Shown: positions 1 to 10,825, counted from the stretch's first letter. The stretch: DNA of 64,000 nt from Allolobophora icterica (GCA_963556255.1 OY744609.1:8760283-8824282); one strand, 5' to 3'. Notes: a model not told the origin generated them from the sequence alone. A program made the numbers and translations.

Positions 1-217
1 TCCGTCCGTCCTCACATATAGCCTACACTCACATATGCCATCATAATATGACGAGAGATTAACGCTTCTAAATATATCTAATATTCATATTTAAAGTAAT
101 TCGATAAACGTTAATGCACAGAACGCAGATTTCATTTCAGACGATTTTATGCGCTCGTTTCATGTCCACTATATTCTATCATTTACAATATCCATGAACG
201 CAATTGCATCACCGGGT
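1..217. other. unassigned sequence at left edge
   Basis: No coding pattern, repeat or element end is recognisable. If the exon at 2245-2469 is real, this lies in the first intron of that leftward-transcribed gene. Confidence 0.4.
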
Positions 218-528
<311 letters not shown>

Positions 529-729
529 CAAATGAATATATAGACAGAAAAGATTAAAGTTGTATATATATATATAAATGTGTGTAGACTGTGAATATAT
601 ATAATATGATGGGTAAACAGGTGTGAACGGAAATTGGGCTGGAATTACAGACCACGGATGACGCGGAGATGGAGAGAAAAGAGAGGCTCTGCATGGGAAC
701 CTAGCGGCACTAGCATATACAGATTGCCA

Positions 730-905
730 GAGACAGACAGACAGACCCACACAATCAGACAGACAGGCAGACAGACAGAAGGACGGACGGACGGACGGAC
801 AGATGCAGCTGCAGACTCCGCTGTGAAAGAGATGTATACATAGTATTGCAGACAAATACGCAGACAAACAAACGGACAGATAGACTGACACAGACAGACT
901 GACGG
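730..905. repeat. degenerate (CAGA)n tract
   Basis: Interrupted CAGA/GACG tetranucleotides, including GGAC x4 near 782-800. It is one of many CAGA-type tracts in the window. Confidence 0.8.
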
Positions 906-1059
906 AAAACAAAACGGACAGATAGGACGATAGGGTAAGGGAGGAAGAGACTGAGGACAGAATGGTAATTTTTTTCTAATGTTTTCCTCTCTATAAAAGA
1001 CTTGGCTGTTATCTAGACTCGTACATGTACATGTAGAGAGTTCTTATGTACAGACTCTG

Positions 1060-1640
1060 GCCCATAGATTGGTACACGCGATGGTAAAAAAACGGGTGTA
1101 ACTGATGAAGAGATTTTACCCGCTGAATGGTATTTAGTATTTACCTCTTCTTTTCAAAAGGAGAGGTTCACTAATTGGTACAAACACCGAGAATACAAAT
1201 TAATAACAGGTAATTGGTTGGCACTGAGTTTGGTATGTGTAATGGTACAAAACTGGTACATTGTGGTAAAGAAATCGGGATAAAAATTGCCACAGCAGCT
1301 GGTACAGGATATGTTCTCACAGCTGGTATAGAAGATTGCACGGTAGCTAGTATAAAGGAGATGGTATTAAAGGTGGTATAGAGAAGGTAAGACGGATTTT
1401 GGAAAAGGAAATGGTACACATGGCGACAGTGTATACACACGGTGGTGAATTAGCTGGTACAGAGACTGATATAACAACTGCTGCAAAGTGGTACATCAAC
1501 AGAAGGCGGTACAAATCTGGTACAAATAACATAGCAATTGGTACAGAAGTCGTTATAGAATCTGGTACACAAAACGGTAAAGTAACTGTAACAGAATTTT
1601 TTTTACAGAATTCAATACATCGCAAAGGAATACTTAGATT
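1060..1640. repeat. interspersed GGTAC-motif region
   Basis: The short word TGGTAC or close variants (TGGTAT, TGGTAA) recurs about every 12-40 bases across some 550 bases without a fixed period. It looks like a highly decayed short-unit minisatellite. The complementary word CCAGTACC forms a similar cluster at 34550-35000. Small open frames here have no recognisable domain. Confidence 0.5.
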
Positions 1641-2016
1641 ACATCACAGAGCGAGTGTGAGTTTACAGAGCAGCGCTGGATGACAGGTCAGTATATACAA
1701 AGGAACGTAAAAACGTAGGCTCTATGTTCCATACAAATGTAGTTAAAACAACCATAAAGTACAGCAACTATAAAAACTATATAGCAGGCTTTAATCTTCG
1801 TTCTGCATCTCGAGGTGAATATTTTGTTGTTCCCTTTGGGCGCACTTCAAAAGACACAACGCCGTTCCTTTTCAGTGGTTGGACCGACCACCACGTGGAA
1901 TAACCTTCCTTCTGATCTGCGTGTTATTTTAACCAAGGACTCTGCATACACTTTTTAAAAGTATCAGAAAACTGTTCTTTATCGCCAGAGTTGGGCTGGG
2001 AGCAACTCTGATTAGG

Positions 2017-2124
2017 TTAGTTGCTGTTTAACGACACTGTGTCATAACAAAGATGATAAGCGTCGCCCTGCTCCGTTATCCAGGCTTGGGACTGGCACTA
2101 CCACATGTAGGGTTGTAGAGGAGT
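2017..2124 (-). mobile_element. family D short retroposed repeat, copy 1
   Basis: A 108-bp insert shares a core with copies near 5561, 31870 and 37290 (words such as GTTTAACGAC, GTGTCATAACAAAG, GCGTCGCCCT and GACTGGCACT). Exact 10-bp direct repeats TCTGATTAGG at 2007-2016 and 2125-2134 mark it as an insertion into the LINE tail. On the - strand it ends in TCGTTAAAC plus a short tail, as expected of a retroposed 3' end. It encodes nothing. Confidence 0.65.
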
Positions 2125-2162
2125 TCTGATTAGGCATCTTTGAGAGGCGCTATATAAGTCCT

Positions 2163-2223
2163 CTGAATGAATGAATGAATGAATGAATGAAGGAATGAAT
2201 GAATGAATGAATGAATGAATGAA
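2163..2223. repeat. (GAAT)n microsatellite
   Basis: About 15 tetranucleotide units follow directly on the LINE 3' tail, so the array probably began as the element's own terminal repeat. Confidence 0.9.
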
Positions 2224-2244
2224 AAAGGGCCAATCTCTTCTTAC

Positions 2245-2469
2245 CTGTAAGAGGGTAAGACACCTGACCCGACACCTGGCCGAACTGATAGCATCTCCTC
2301 TTTGATCGACTGACGCCCCAACAGCGGCAATTACCACCATCCCCACCAGCAGCAATCCGGCTACCGTCAGCGCCAGCGACAGGCGCACCTCCTTAGCAGA
2401 ACGATGACAGCTTACCCGGGGGCAACACCGCACCCCGAGGGGCGAAAGTACAAGAGCGGTTCGAGCCAT
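2245..2469 (-). CDS. candidate first exon of an anosmin-1-like secreted protein (partial)
   Basis: The - strand frame from ATG at 2469 gives 75 codons and ends exactly at a strong donor (CAG|GTAAGA; intron GT at 2244-2243, phase 0). The product has a basic N-terminus, a hydrophobic stretch at about residues 31-50 (LTVAGLLLVGMVVIAAVGA) that could be a late signal peptide or anchor, then ARCRVRCLTLLQ at the junction. The ARC-x2-RCL-x-LQ pattern recalls mature anosmin-1 just before its cysteine-rich/WAP region (from memory, human RARCASRCLSLQ). Sequence upstream (2470-2900) is GC/CpG-rich with a CAG run at 2481-2498, as in a 5' UTR or promoter. No downstream exon lies in the window. It could be a chance open frame: identification rests on one short motif, a hydrophobic segment and a well-placed donor. 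Confidence 0.5.
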
Positions 2470-2940
2470 GTGGCTAATTCAGCAGCAGCAGCAGCAACGC
2501 GATCTAACTGACCGACGACGCGGGCGACAACTGACCGCCGTTGATGTCCACTGCGCTGGTCACTCGTCGCTTCATTCTGTCCATCTGTCCAACTGTCGAT
2601 CGAGACACTGCATCGGCTTTCGCTTCTAAACCCGTTACAACATCACAGGCTGCTGCCGGCTTCATCCATCATCAGTCCGTGCCATCGATACGTCACAATC
2701 TCCATGGATGCTGCTGCTGCCTGCTGCTGCTGAAGCAGATTCAAACGCATGCATCGCACTCTCTCCATCGGCGACCACCAATTCCCTCCCTCATCCATCG
2801 CTTCATTCGCCCGGATGAATCTCTTGGCTGTAGAAAACGAACGACGCGACACCTACCGAGTCACTGTGGTACTGAGTACACGCCCTCTGGCGATTAAACA
2901 GTAAACACACGATTCAATTCAGAGCAAAGGACAATGGACT
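2470..2940 (-). promoter_or_regulatory. GC-rich upstream region of the candidate - strand gene
   Basis: Moderately CpG-rich sequence (for example GACGACGCGGGCGACAAC near 2512) with CAG and CTGCTG runs. It lies immediately upstream of the candidate ATG at 2469 and could be 5' UTR and promoter. No TATA element stands out. Apart from short trinucleotide runs I see nothing else here. Confidence 0.25.
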
Positions 2941-2950
2941 TAGAGAGATA

Positions 2951-3256
<306 letters not shown>

Positions 3257-3335
3257 TACAGATAGATAAAAAGAAAAACAAAATAATCAATCAATAGTAG
3301 ATGTCCATCACAATGGATCCTATTACCGCTGTATC

Positions 3336-3416
3336 ATCATCGTCGTCGTCGTCGTCATCATCATCATCATCGTCATCATCGTCATCATCGTCATCATCAG
3401 CATCATCATCAATTGC
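3336..3416. repeat. (CAT)n/(CGT)n trinucleotide tract
   Basis: Short compound ATC/GTC tract. Confidence 0.9.
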
Positions 3417-3572
3417 CCAGTGTTGATAAAAGTTTCAGGCGAATGTACTTAAGTGAAAGTAAATAAGACTTTACGTAGGCCTACTTAAGTAACAGTAAAG
3501 TAATCATCACAATTATTACTTTAGTAAAAGTAAAAAGTATTCTTCCAAATAATTGGATGGAATTACAGAAAC

Positions 3573-4032
3573 ATCTACATACATACATACATACATACAT
3601 ACACACATACATACATACATACACACATACGTACATACATACATACACACATACGTACATACACACATACATACATACATACATACATACATACATACAT
3701 ACATACATACATACATACATACAGACACACACACACACATACATACATACATACATACATACATACATACATACATACATACATACATGCATGCATGCAT
3801 GCATGCATGCATGCATGCATGCATGCATGCATGCATACTTGCATACATACATACATACATACATACATACATACATACATACATACATACATACATACAT
3901 ACATACATACATACATACATACATACATACATACATACATACATACATACATACATACATACATACATACATACATACATACATGCACATACATACATAC
4001 ATGCATACATACTTACATACATACATACATAA
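3573..4032. repeat. (ATAC)n microsatellite with central (GCAT)n block
   Basis: A 460-bp array of ACAT units, with an internal (GCAT)n block at about 3787-3836 and a short (CA)n stretch near 3724-3740. The frames reading HTYI and MYVC are artefacts of the array. Confidence 0.97.
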
Positions 4033-4095
4033 TATATACAGCAACAATTGGATAACCGAATGCCATCATTTTGGCATTATATTCGCTAGATAGGG

Positions 4096-4479
4096 ACGCT
4101 GTAGTGTAGCGGTATGTTCTGTGCCTTTTAACCGGAGGGTCGAGGTTCGAATCTACTTCAAGCCACTGCGTAGCGACCTTGTACAAGTTGCTCGCCCACA
4201 ATTGTCTTTGAGGAAGGCAACGGGAAACCACCTCACTCATCTCATCCACACGTGGCATAAAAGCCGATGGACCTGCCTTCTGATGTGCGCACGGGAAAAC
4301 TGGCCATTCGACCTGCGCACCGCACCGAACTCTGTCAACCCAGCTGCCTAAACACCATCTACAAGTGGCTGGAGATTTCCGGAAGAAGGCTGTAGAAGAT
4401 GCTTCAGACGGCGGTTCCTGTGCCAGAAAACAAGGAACCACGAGTTCACAAGCTCCAAGAATTGCTTAAGAACTGTAAA
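4096..4479 (+). mobile_element. tRNA-headed SINE (family B), copy 1
   Basis: The sequence begins with a tRNA-like head: a box A-like GTAGTGTAGCGGTATG and a box B GAGGTTCGAATCTAC 40 bases later. A non-tRNA body follows, including GGCAACGGGAAACC. A related head with an anticodon-like loop CTTGTAA is at 33224, suggesting a Thr/Lys-type tRNA ancestor. Cloverleaf pairing is poor, so this is not called a tRNA gene. The 3' limit is uncertain because a MITE is inserted at 4480. Confidence 0.6.
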
Positions 4480-4779
4480 CAGGGCCGTTTTAAGGTCGTC
4501 GTAGGCCCTAGACACACTTGCATTCGTGAACGCCAACTCAACTGCGAATTCTGCATTAAAGCTAAACGTATTCACATTAGCTTAACTTAAACTTTTATAC
4601 TGTTTCAGTATAAAAGTTATTGGTTTTGAATTTGCTATTATTTGTAATTTTTGTTGTTCTATTTTCCAAGTCGATCATTCAATATCTCATTTTCAGATTT
4701 TCAGACTTTCGTAGGCCCCTGAAAGTTACGTAGGCCCTAGGCACAGTGCCTACTGTGCCTAGTGGATAAAACGGCTCTC
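4480..4779. mobile_element. hAT-type MITE, 300 bp, TSD ACTGTAAA
   Basis: Exact 8-bp direct repeats ACTGTAAA lie at 4472-4479 and 4780-4787. The termini are inverted: the left end reads CAGGGCCGTTTTA and the right end, complemented, GAGAGCCGTTTTA. Eight-base duplications and CAGnGCCG-type ends are typical of hAT transposons. It has no coding capacity. The subterminal TAGGCCCTAG words are shared with the larger hAT element at 5654-7342, which may be its relative. It contains a perfect hairpin at 4590-4618. Confidence 0.8.
4590..4618. repeat. 13-bp perfect inverted repeat inside the MITE
   Basis: Arms AACTTTTATACTG and CAGTATAAAAGTT pair perfectly around a 3-base loop. Confidence 0.9.
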
Positions 4780-4989
4780 ACTGTAAATAATCTAAGATAT
4801 CATAATTGAAGACTAGGGCCTACTGAAGAGCACCATAACTCTTCAAAATGCATAAAACACGAACTGTATAATGTAAATAATAGACCATTAGGCCTATGTA
4901 CTCTGTATATATACTATGACATAAACTATTGAAGAGGACAGCTCTCATAGCACTAGCATACATCGAACAAGAACAGTTTAATGTAAATA

Positions 4990-5240
4990 TCGAGCCCTAT
5001 AAATGTAACCAAGACGGGGGAGGGGAGAAAACCCAACTCCGCTGACCGAGCATGGGAAAATCGTATACCACCACTTTCCCCAACGGGGTTTTCTTGGTTG
5101 GCAGCCGGCCCTCGGGCCTCAGCACACCTGTCTTGGACCCCAAACGTGATCGATTATGTACCTGTATAAGTATGATATTATGTACTGTCTGACGTCAATC
5201 ATCGTTGATATGAAGACGTCGTTAAACAAACGTTACAAAC
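4990..5240 (+). mobile_element. retroelement 3' end with GTCGTTAAAC-type tail
   Basis: Non-coding sequence ends in GACGTCGTTAAACAAACG (5215-5232), the same terminal word as family D. The body (GGCCTCAGCACACCTGTC and neighbours) looks like a LINE or SINE 3' untranslated region. Boundaries are approximate. Confidence 0.35.
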
Positions 5241-5949
5241 GCACCTTCGGTAGAGAAGTCATCATTATCATTCGTTAGATGGCGCCAGTGACGTTTTAGT
5301 GAGGTTTCAAGTGTTGGCTGAACTTTGGTCCTTACCTAGTAACAGCTTGAGTGGAAATTTAAATGTAAATTTACACGTTTTTATATTGTGATCGTATGGC
5401 CTCGACCCTGCTCAGCTTTCAATGAATTGATTGGGTGAGTTCCTTCACCACCGCTGCCCGTTTGAATGGGCGCCACGGCCATTTAAGGCCCCGTGTACGG
5501 ATCGTGCTAATATCCCGGGGTTTAAATCTCTTAAATAAACCAGCATCGGGAGACTCTGCAACAAAATCCGCCACTGTTCGTACTCTGACAGTGCCAGTCC
5601 CAAGCCTGGATAAAGGAGGAGGGCGACGCTAATAGTCTTTGTTATGACACAGCCAGAGCCGTTTTAAGGAGTTTGGGGGCCCTAGGCACAATCCGCACAA
5701 ACCCTAAATAACCTTAAACGTAACCCGATTTCCGTCTCAATCTCTCAGTATCAGATATAGGGTATTGCATTAATGCATTGCATGTGCATAGGTGTCATTT
5801 TGTTAAATTTATTAAAATATAGTTCTATTACTAAAAGCATAGTTTTAACATACGTTATAGTTTCCATTGTTAATTTGTTATACAAATTGAAAGTGAGAAT
5901 GTAATGAGTAGGCCTACATGCTTTAGGCCTACATGGATTGTGACTTTGT

Positions 5950-6414
5950 CACGACATTTTGCTTACAAACATCACTGCCATGTTTTGCTTTGAGCAGTCT
6001 CTTATAATATCATCGAAATTCAAAGACTTCAACACATCTGATTCAGTGGCGGCGCAGACATTTTTTGTAACCAGGGCATAGCCAGGGCAGTCATACAACC
6101 AATTAACCAGCGCAGAGGGCGATTATGCCCTGAACAAATTCTGGGTAGGGCACACAATTCTGGCAGGGCATTTGGTGTAGCGCTGCCACTGATCTGATTC
6201 TAAGCTCATGGCAGACAGGCAATTCAAGCTCGTTCTTGATTAAATTAAGTCTTGAGAAAGAACGTTTCAAGTAAGTAAGTAAGTAATCTTTTATTACTAC
6301 AAGACACTTACAGTTTGTCACCATCATTGACAGAAACATTCTTTTAGCAATTTCAGCGTTTGGAAACGTTGATTCCAGATTGTCATTCTTTATCATGGCA
6401 TAGCTTATTGACAT
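5950..6414 (-). pseudogene. hAT transposase C-terminal (dimerisation) remnant
   Basis: On the - strand one frame reads FPNAEIAKRMFLSMMVTNC and later RSFSRLNLIKNEL, matching the conserved hAT C-terminal dimerisation region (family pattern FPN-x-x-IALRI...VTxASAERSFSKLKxIKNxLR, from memory). A short foreign segment with AAGT repeats (about 6268-6310) sits between the two blocks, where the AER motif should be. Beyond the 6044-6191 MITE, a different frame gives LNFDDIIRDCSKQN, like the terminal DFDDII block. It is inactive. Confidence 0.7.
6044..6191. mobile_element. nested hAT MITE, 148 bp, TSD ATCTGATT
   Basis: Exact 8-bp repeats ATCTGATT flank it (6036-6043 and 6192-6199). Its ends are inverted: CAGTGGCGGCGC on the left and CAGTGGCAGCGC on the right, complemented. 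It lies within the transposase remnant of the larger hAT element. Confidence 0.85.
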
Positions 6415-7689
6415 AGAGATGGCACTGATGTTTTTGCAAATGACACTGACATATAGTATTTTAGGTGTTCACATTTAGGAATCAATTAAGCAACGTCTCT
6501 GCAACTTATCTCCAGTTCCAGCACCACTTATGTAATTTCTACGCATTTTTGGTGGGTTGTCTTATAGTTCGCTAACTAGATCGTAGTTAGTGACAATTGG
6601 CCAAAATAAAATGGCAAATCGGTTAACCGTGAACGACGGTGATAACTGACAGTCACAATCTGAATCTGCGTAACAAAAAAGGGTAGAAACTAGAAACAAT
6701 CAAAATACCTTTACGTTATACATTGGAGGAAGTGGAAATGAAGTGACAAGAGCAGATTTAGATTTCGTTAAGTTAAATAAGTTTGCTAATAAGTTCACTA
6801 CCGACGGCGACTCAGTAGCCTACCGAGTAGGCCTACCGACATCAATTCCATTAACTCATTTAACTGTGAGAAATTTGATTATGCTTTTTGGCCTTATTTT
6901 ATAATTTAAAGTTTAAAGCAATATAGAAAATGACTAGATTATAGGACTGAGAGAGATTTAATATTAAAAATTAATATTAACTTACCAATTAAGACAATAA
7001 ATTCCTTGAATAGCGTTGTAAAAAGCAGACGATGAAAACAACATAATTATAGCAAGCTGTGCGCCATCGCCGCCATGCGTTAAAATTATTGATTCATTTC
7101 AGTCTAACTTCTTTGGCGCTCTGCTCTTATTATGAATAATGTTATTTACCTAAAAATTCAGATCGTAGCAGACGTTTGTTTTAAAATGTGTTATTGTTCT
7201 TACTCTGCTTTTGCAGAATTGTTACTTGTTGGAACAGAACTTATAATAGTGTTATTTTTTGTTTCTGGGTCGCCGCGGGGCCCCCCTGTTGCGCGGGGCC
7301 CTAGGCCCGGGCCTCGCGTGCCTAGGCCTTAAAACGGCACTGGACACAGCGTCGTTAAACTACTACTACTCTCCCACACAGAGGCGCATAGGACGCAGCC
7401 TACGCTCCCATGGCACCGTGCACTCGTGCCCTAAGTGGCTCACGCAGAATTTTGGGGCAATTGTAAATCAGAGCGTCCCAACAATTTCAACTTCGAAATA
7501 CACAACTGTATGAACGATTTTATCTATTTTAACCATTTTCTAAAGCATCTTTGATTTCGTTTATTCCCTTTATCGATTAAAGCCTACTTGGGAGAAGTAA
7601 TTTAATTATAATACTGTGCAAAACTCCGACGGCACGCGGGGTAGGCCTACTTTTAAAATTGATTTAGTGGCACTTTTGGAACGCACTCT

Positions 7690-7800
7690 TAAAGGATTCG
7701 CCACCTCTGCTCTAACCCATATAGCTAACTAGGCCAGTGAAGACTCGAGCCGTAATCGCCGCGTTACAGACTGACCGTTCTGTTCTACCCATTCAGCTCT
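7690..7800 (-). mobile_element. possible tRNA-like SINE head fragment
   Basis: TATAGCTAACTAGGCCAG at 7719-7736 resembles the - strand tRNA-like head of family C at 60800-60818. Extent and family are uncertain. Confidence 0.25.
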
Positions 7801-8400
7801 CAGTGCCTCGCTAGCGGCGCGTCGTGGGGTGTGTGCACAATTTGCACGCATTGAACTTGTCTTCAAGGGTTTCAATAGAAGATTGTTAGGGAAAGCATAG
7901 TTGAGTGCACAAAATGGCACCATGTAGTTAAGTCACTGTATGTGCCCACGTCACGTGTCCATACATTATCGGTTATAAAACTTTACGACCAGTCATTTTC
8001 CTGATTCACTTTCAATAGGTCGTACACTCTTCAGTCTTTTACTACCCTTATACTTTCCCGTTCAATTTTCTCCCATCAGGCCCGATTCCCGTAACCTCAC
8101 CACCTTCCAGTAAATAGCAAATTAGTGGATGTAGTTCGGATTTAACTGCGTAGGTTAAGCTAACTGCATATCGCTCGTACGAGCTGATAGGCCTAGGGGC
8201 CTACTAACTGCTATTACGAACTGCTACAAGGCCAAACTATAGTCACCCGGTTAAAATAATTTGTAGTGGGCCGTGTTGTAAACAATATCTCCATTCATAA
8301 AGGTCAACTCGGTCAACTCGTGGAATTTTACTAACACCCCAAGATCTGTCACATTCGCCGTTAACAAAGGACACGTATACCTGCCTCATCAACCGAGGCT
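7801..8400. other. unassigned sequence upstream of the Ig-domain gene
   Basis: No ORF, repeat or element end could be supported. It lies 230 to 830 bp upstream of the signal-peptide exon and may include distal promoter sequence. Confidence 0.4.
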
Positions 8401-8419
8401 TATGTAAGCGAGTGTGTGG

Positions 8420-8631
8420 ATGCCAGCGAGACAGCTGCAAGCACGTGCGCGCACTGTTTAAGCCGGCGCTCGGATACGCCTTGTGAGTGGGTGATGCGGT
8501 CGTGGTGCGAATAACTGCGCGCAGTCGTTTGTACGTGGTTTGTTAAGTGTGTATACTGTTCAGCAATCGGAAAGAACGTTTGTTTAATTAAATAATTTAG
8601 TTTTCTGTGGCTGTTTAAATCAGCCGACACA
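8420..8631 (+). promoter_or_regulatory. CpG-rich promoter / 5' UTR region of the Ig-domain gene
   Basis: CpG is locally dense at about 8440-8550 (GTGCGCGCAC, GCCGGCGCTCGG, CTGCGCGCAG), unlike the CpG-poor surroundings. This and its position immediately upstream of the start codon at 8632 suggest a promoter and 5' UTR. The bases before the ATG (GACACAATG) fit animal initiation context. No convincing TATA box was found and the transcription start is unknown. Confidence 0.4.
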
Positions 8632-8686
8632 ATGCCAGATCGGAGTATTGTCTTCGCCCTCGTCTTTTTCGTAGACGTTTTGTTAG
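8632..8686 (+). CDS. Fas2: exon 1: start codon and signal peptide
   Basis: ATG at 8632 encodes 18 residues plus one base of a glycine codon: MPDRS followed by the hydrophobic core IVFALVFFVDVLL, a typical secretory leader. It ends at donor G|GTGAGT (phase 1). Joining to exon 2 restores Gly19 and reads LLGQEL, a plausible signal-peptidase region. The start is chosen because it is the only ATG opening a leader that joins in phase to the first Ig exon. Confidence 0.8.
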
Positions 8687-9770
8687 GTGAGTACTCGCTG
8701 GAGCTAAAAGTTTTGACAACAAGGGCATGTATACAGGCTGTTAAATGGCGGACAGAACAGAGCCTGCCGCCGACACTGACGCAATTTATGTAGCGGTCGA
8801 TTCTTGGGTTTGAAACGGCCGTGTTTTTGAACGGTTAGGGGGTGAAGACGATTCGTGCCTAAGGCGTTCGATGGGGTGGAATTGTTTTAGACATGGGTTC
8901 GACATTCCTAGAAATCGATGAGTCATTGACGTGGGCGTGGTTCTAGAATAGATATCTGATGTCAGCGTGTGCTCCAGCTGCTGCTGACCAGCGAGCAAAC
9001 AATGGGCTCCATTGCATTGTCTGTGATTCAGCTTTTATTTGCCCAGGCAGCGGATGGTTCGTGGGCGGACAGATGGAATGTTTTTTTTAAATAATCCGTT
9101 TTTTTCTGCAGTTATTTTAATTTCTATGGAACGGCATTTAGGCTTTGTCAGAAAGCAATATGCTGACCACACAAAGGTGACAAAGAACTAGTGGACAGTC
9201 ACTGCCTGTCATGGAATATGGCTTCATTGCCAGTATTTCCATGTGCTTTAGATAGGACCCATATGGGCTGTGTACGGGTTCCAAACATGTGGGAATATGG
9301 GTCCCATATGGACTCCATGTGGACATGCTAGAGGGGTTTAGCTCAGCATCTAAGAATTAGCTTGCCTCTTTCCATATGGAACAAACCTATAATTAATATG
9401 CAGTGTTTTCAAATTGATCACCACTGCGGATGGTGGTTACATGGGCAGGGAATCCACGGAATCAGCAAAATGATGTTGAGTCAGCAAAATAATGTTGAGT
9501 CAGCATTTCATCATAGAATTGATCACTTCTTGGCTGTGCCTCAGCTGCCGATGTTGCTCGGAGGCGCTATTTATAGCGATGACCACATCATCACATTGCT
9601 ATAAATCACTGTTCATTTGCAATTGTCTTATATGTTAACCGCTTTGTTGTGTAAATTACCGTACTGAGGATGTTCGCTGGTTTCCTGTTTGTCTGCTTAT
9701 ACGGATTTATTTGGCACGTTAAGGAGATTCTTGTAAGGGGCTGTATAAATGTTCAGAATTTTATCTATCT
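8687..9770. other. start of intron 1, no element recognised
   Basis: Apparently unique intronic sequence. The words ATGGGACCC/GGACCCATAT at 9256-9315 resemble, in inverse orientation, the short repeat at 55200-55340. Small open frames here have no domain signal. Confidence 0.4.
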
Positions 9771-9774
9771 TGCC

Positions 9775-10210
9775 AATGAGGTGAATGGTCTTTTCACGGC
9801 CAGGGTGATTGGTTACTGGTAAATGGTCTTTTCATTTGGGCAGGTGGTCTTTCCACTGGGGTGAAGGTACTTTTCATTTGTGAAAATGGTCCCTCAACTG
9901 GGGTAAATGGTCTTTTGAATGGGGCAAAGAAGCTTTTATTGGTGAAAATGGTCTCAACGGGGTGAATGGTCTTTTGAATGGGGCAAAGAAGCTTTCATTG
10001 GTGAAAATGGTCCCTCAATGGGGTGCATGATCTTTTTTGAATGGGTCAAAGAAACTTTCATTGGTGAAAATGGTCCCACAACTGGGGTGAATGGTCTTTT
10101 GAATGGGGTAAAAGATCTTTCTAATTGATGAAGTCTTTCTACTGGGGTGAACAATCTTTTCATTGCAAAGGGGGTCTGTGTCCAATGGGGTGATGAATCT
10201 TTTAACTGGG
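9775..10210. repeat. degenerate minisatellite, ~60-bp unit built from ~20-bp subunits
   Basis: Repeated words include GGGGTGAATGGTCTTTT, GAATGGGGCAAAGAAGCTTT and TTGGTGAAAATGGTC. Several near-copies are visible, with divergent edges. Confidence 0.85.
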
Positions 10211-10382
10211 AAATTGGTCTAAAGCTAGAGACTGCAAGCCAGGTATAGTGATTCTTCCTTCATATTTCACCACTGTCATAGTCTCAAAGGTTTCTTTGTG
10301 ACAAGTTTTGTGCAATGGAAACCCAAGGAATGCATGAAGAAATTAGTGAAGAAGTTTCACTCTGGCTATTTCTGTATGTATG

Positions 10383-10548
10383 CAGGAGCGTCTACCCCCC
10401 TCCAAAGTGATTGGAGTAACTTCACCTCCCCTCCTCTTTCCCTTCCCCTTCTCCCCCAATAATTATGGCACATACACTGACAGATCTCCCCCTCCCTATT
10501 TTTGGATGGAGCATTTGCTCCAAGGTTTCTATGGAGTAGACGCCCCTG
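10383..10548. mobile_element. candidate hAT-type MITE, 166 bp
   Basis: The ends are inverted: left CAGGAGCGTCTACCCC and right, complemented, CAGGGGCGTCTACTCC. The flanks (TATGTATG and TGTATATG) are similar but not identical 8-mers in low-complexity DNA, so the duplication is only suggestive. Confidence 0.55.
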
Positions 10549-10813
10549 TGTATATGTGCATGTAGTTATGTATGTATGTTTGTATGTATATACATATGTG
10601 TGTTTGTATGTATGTATGTACATGCCTGTATGTGTATATGTGTGTGTTTGTATATATGTGTATGTATGTACGTATGTATGTTTGTATATATGTATGTATT
10701 TATGTAGGTATTTATGTATGTCTGTGTGATTGCATGTACATGGGTATGTGTGTATGTTTGTGTCAGTGTATGTATGTGTGTTTGTATTATGTATTTGTGT
10801 ATGTATGTGTGTA
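10549..10813. repeat. degenerate (GTAT)n microsatellite
   Basis: Interrupted GTAT/GTGT tetranucleotides running up to the left edge of the first Kolobok-type element. Confidence 0.9.
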
Positions 10814-10825
10814 TCCAGCACTTAA

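Larger units (their letters stand above)
1790..2224 (+). mobile_element. LINE 3' end relic with (GAAT)n tail, split by a retroposed insert
   Basis: In one frame the sequence reads RRSFSVVGPT, closely followed by WNNLPSDLR, the signature of the region after reverse transcriptase in CR1/L2/Jockey-like LINEs. Frames shift and stop, so it is dead. The LINE 3' tail continues after 2134 with GGCGCTATATAAGT and then a (GAAT)n tract at 2165-2223. The tail is interrupted at 2017-2124 by a family D insert flanked by the 10-bp duplication TCTGATTAGG. The LINE clade is inferred only from the protein tail. Confidence 0.6.
5654..7342 (-). mobile_element. hAT transposon relic, 1689 bp, TSD GACACAGC
   Basis: Exact 8-bp duplications GACACAGC lie at 5646-5653 and 7343-7350. 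The 16-bp terminal inverted repeats CAGAGCCGTTTTAAGG (left) and CAGTGCCGTTTTAAGG (right, complemented) differ at one base. Other family D copies show the unoccupied site, so the insertion boundary is confirmed by paralogues. The interior holds a broken hAT transposase C-terminus at about 5950-6414 on the - strand, itself interrupted by a 148-bp MITE. No intact ORF remains. Confidence 0.88.
5561..7365 (+). mobile_element. family D repeat, copy 2, split by a hAT element
   Basis: The two halves (5561-5653 and 7351-7365) total about 108 bp and together match, in the opposite orientation, the copies at 2017, 31870 and 37271. The junction word is GTTATGACACAGC followed by GTCGTTAAAC. It ends in (TAC)n at 7352-7365, consistent with a retroposon 3' tail. 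Confidence 0.7.
5360..7440 (-). mobile_element. SINE family C, copy 1, interrupted by nested insertions
   Basis: The body at about 5360-5560 matches the copy at 60541-60818 along most of its length (GGCCTCGACCCTGCT, CACCACCGCTGCCCGTTTGAA, GGCGCCACG, then CATTTAAGG). The tRNA-like head, read on the - strand, resumes at about 7366-7440 (ACACAGAGG, then GGACGCAGCC). Between lie family D sequence and a hAT element. The D-in-SINE step is inferred from comparison with the uninterrupted copy; no clean duplication marks it. Confidence 0.5.

Noticed and set aside
4096..4160. Functional tRNA gene (also 33224, 45149, 60818)
   Set aside because: Box A and box B-like motifs are present but the cloverleaf is poor and each continues into a SINE body.
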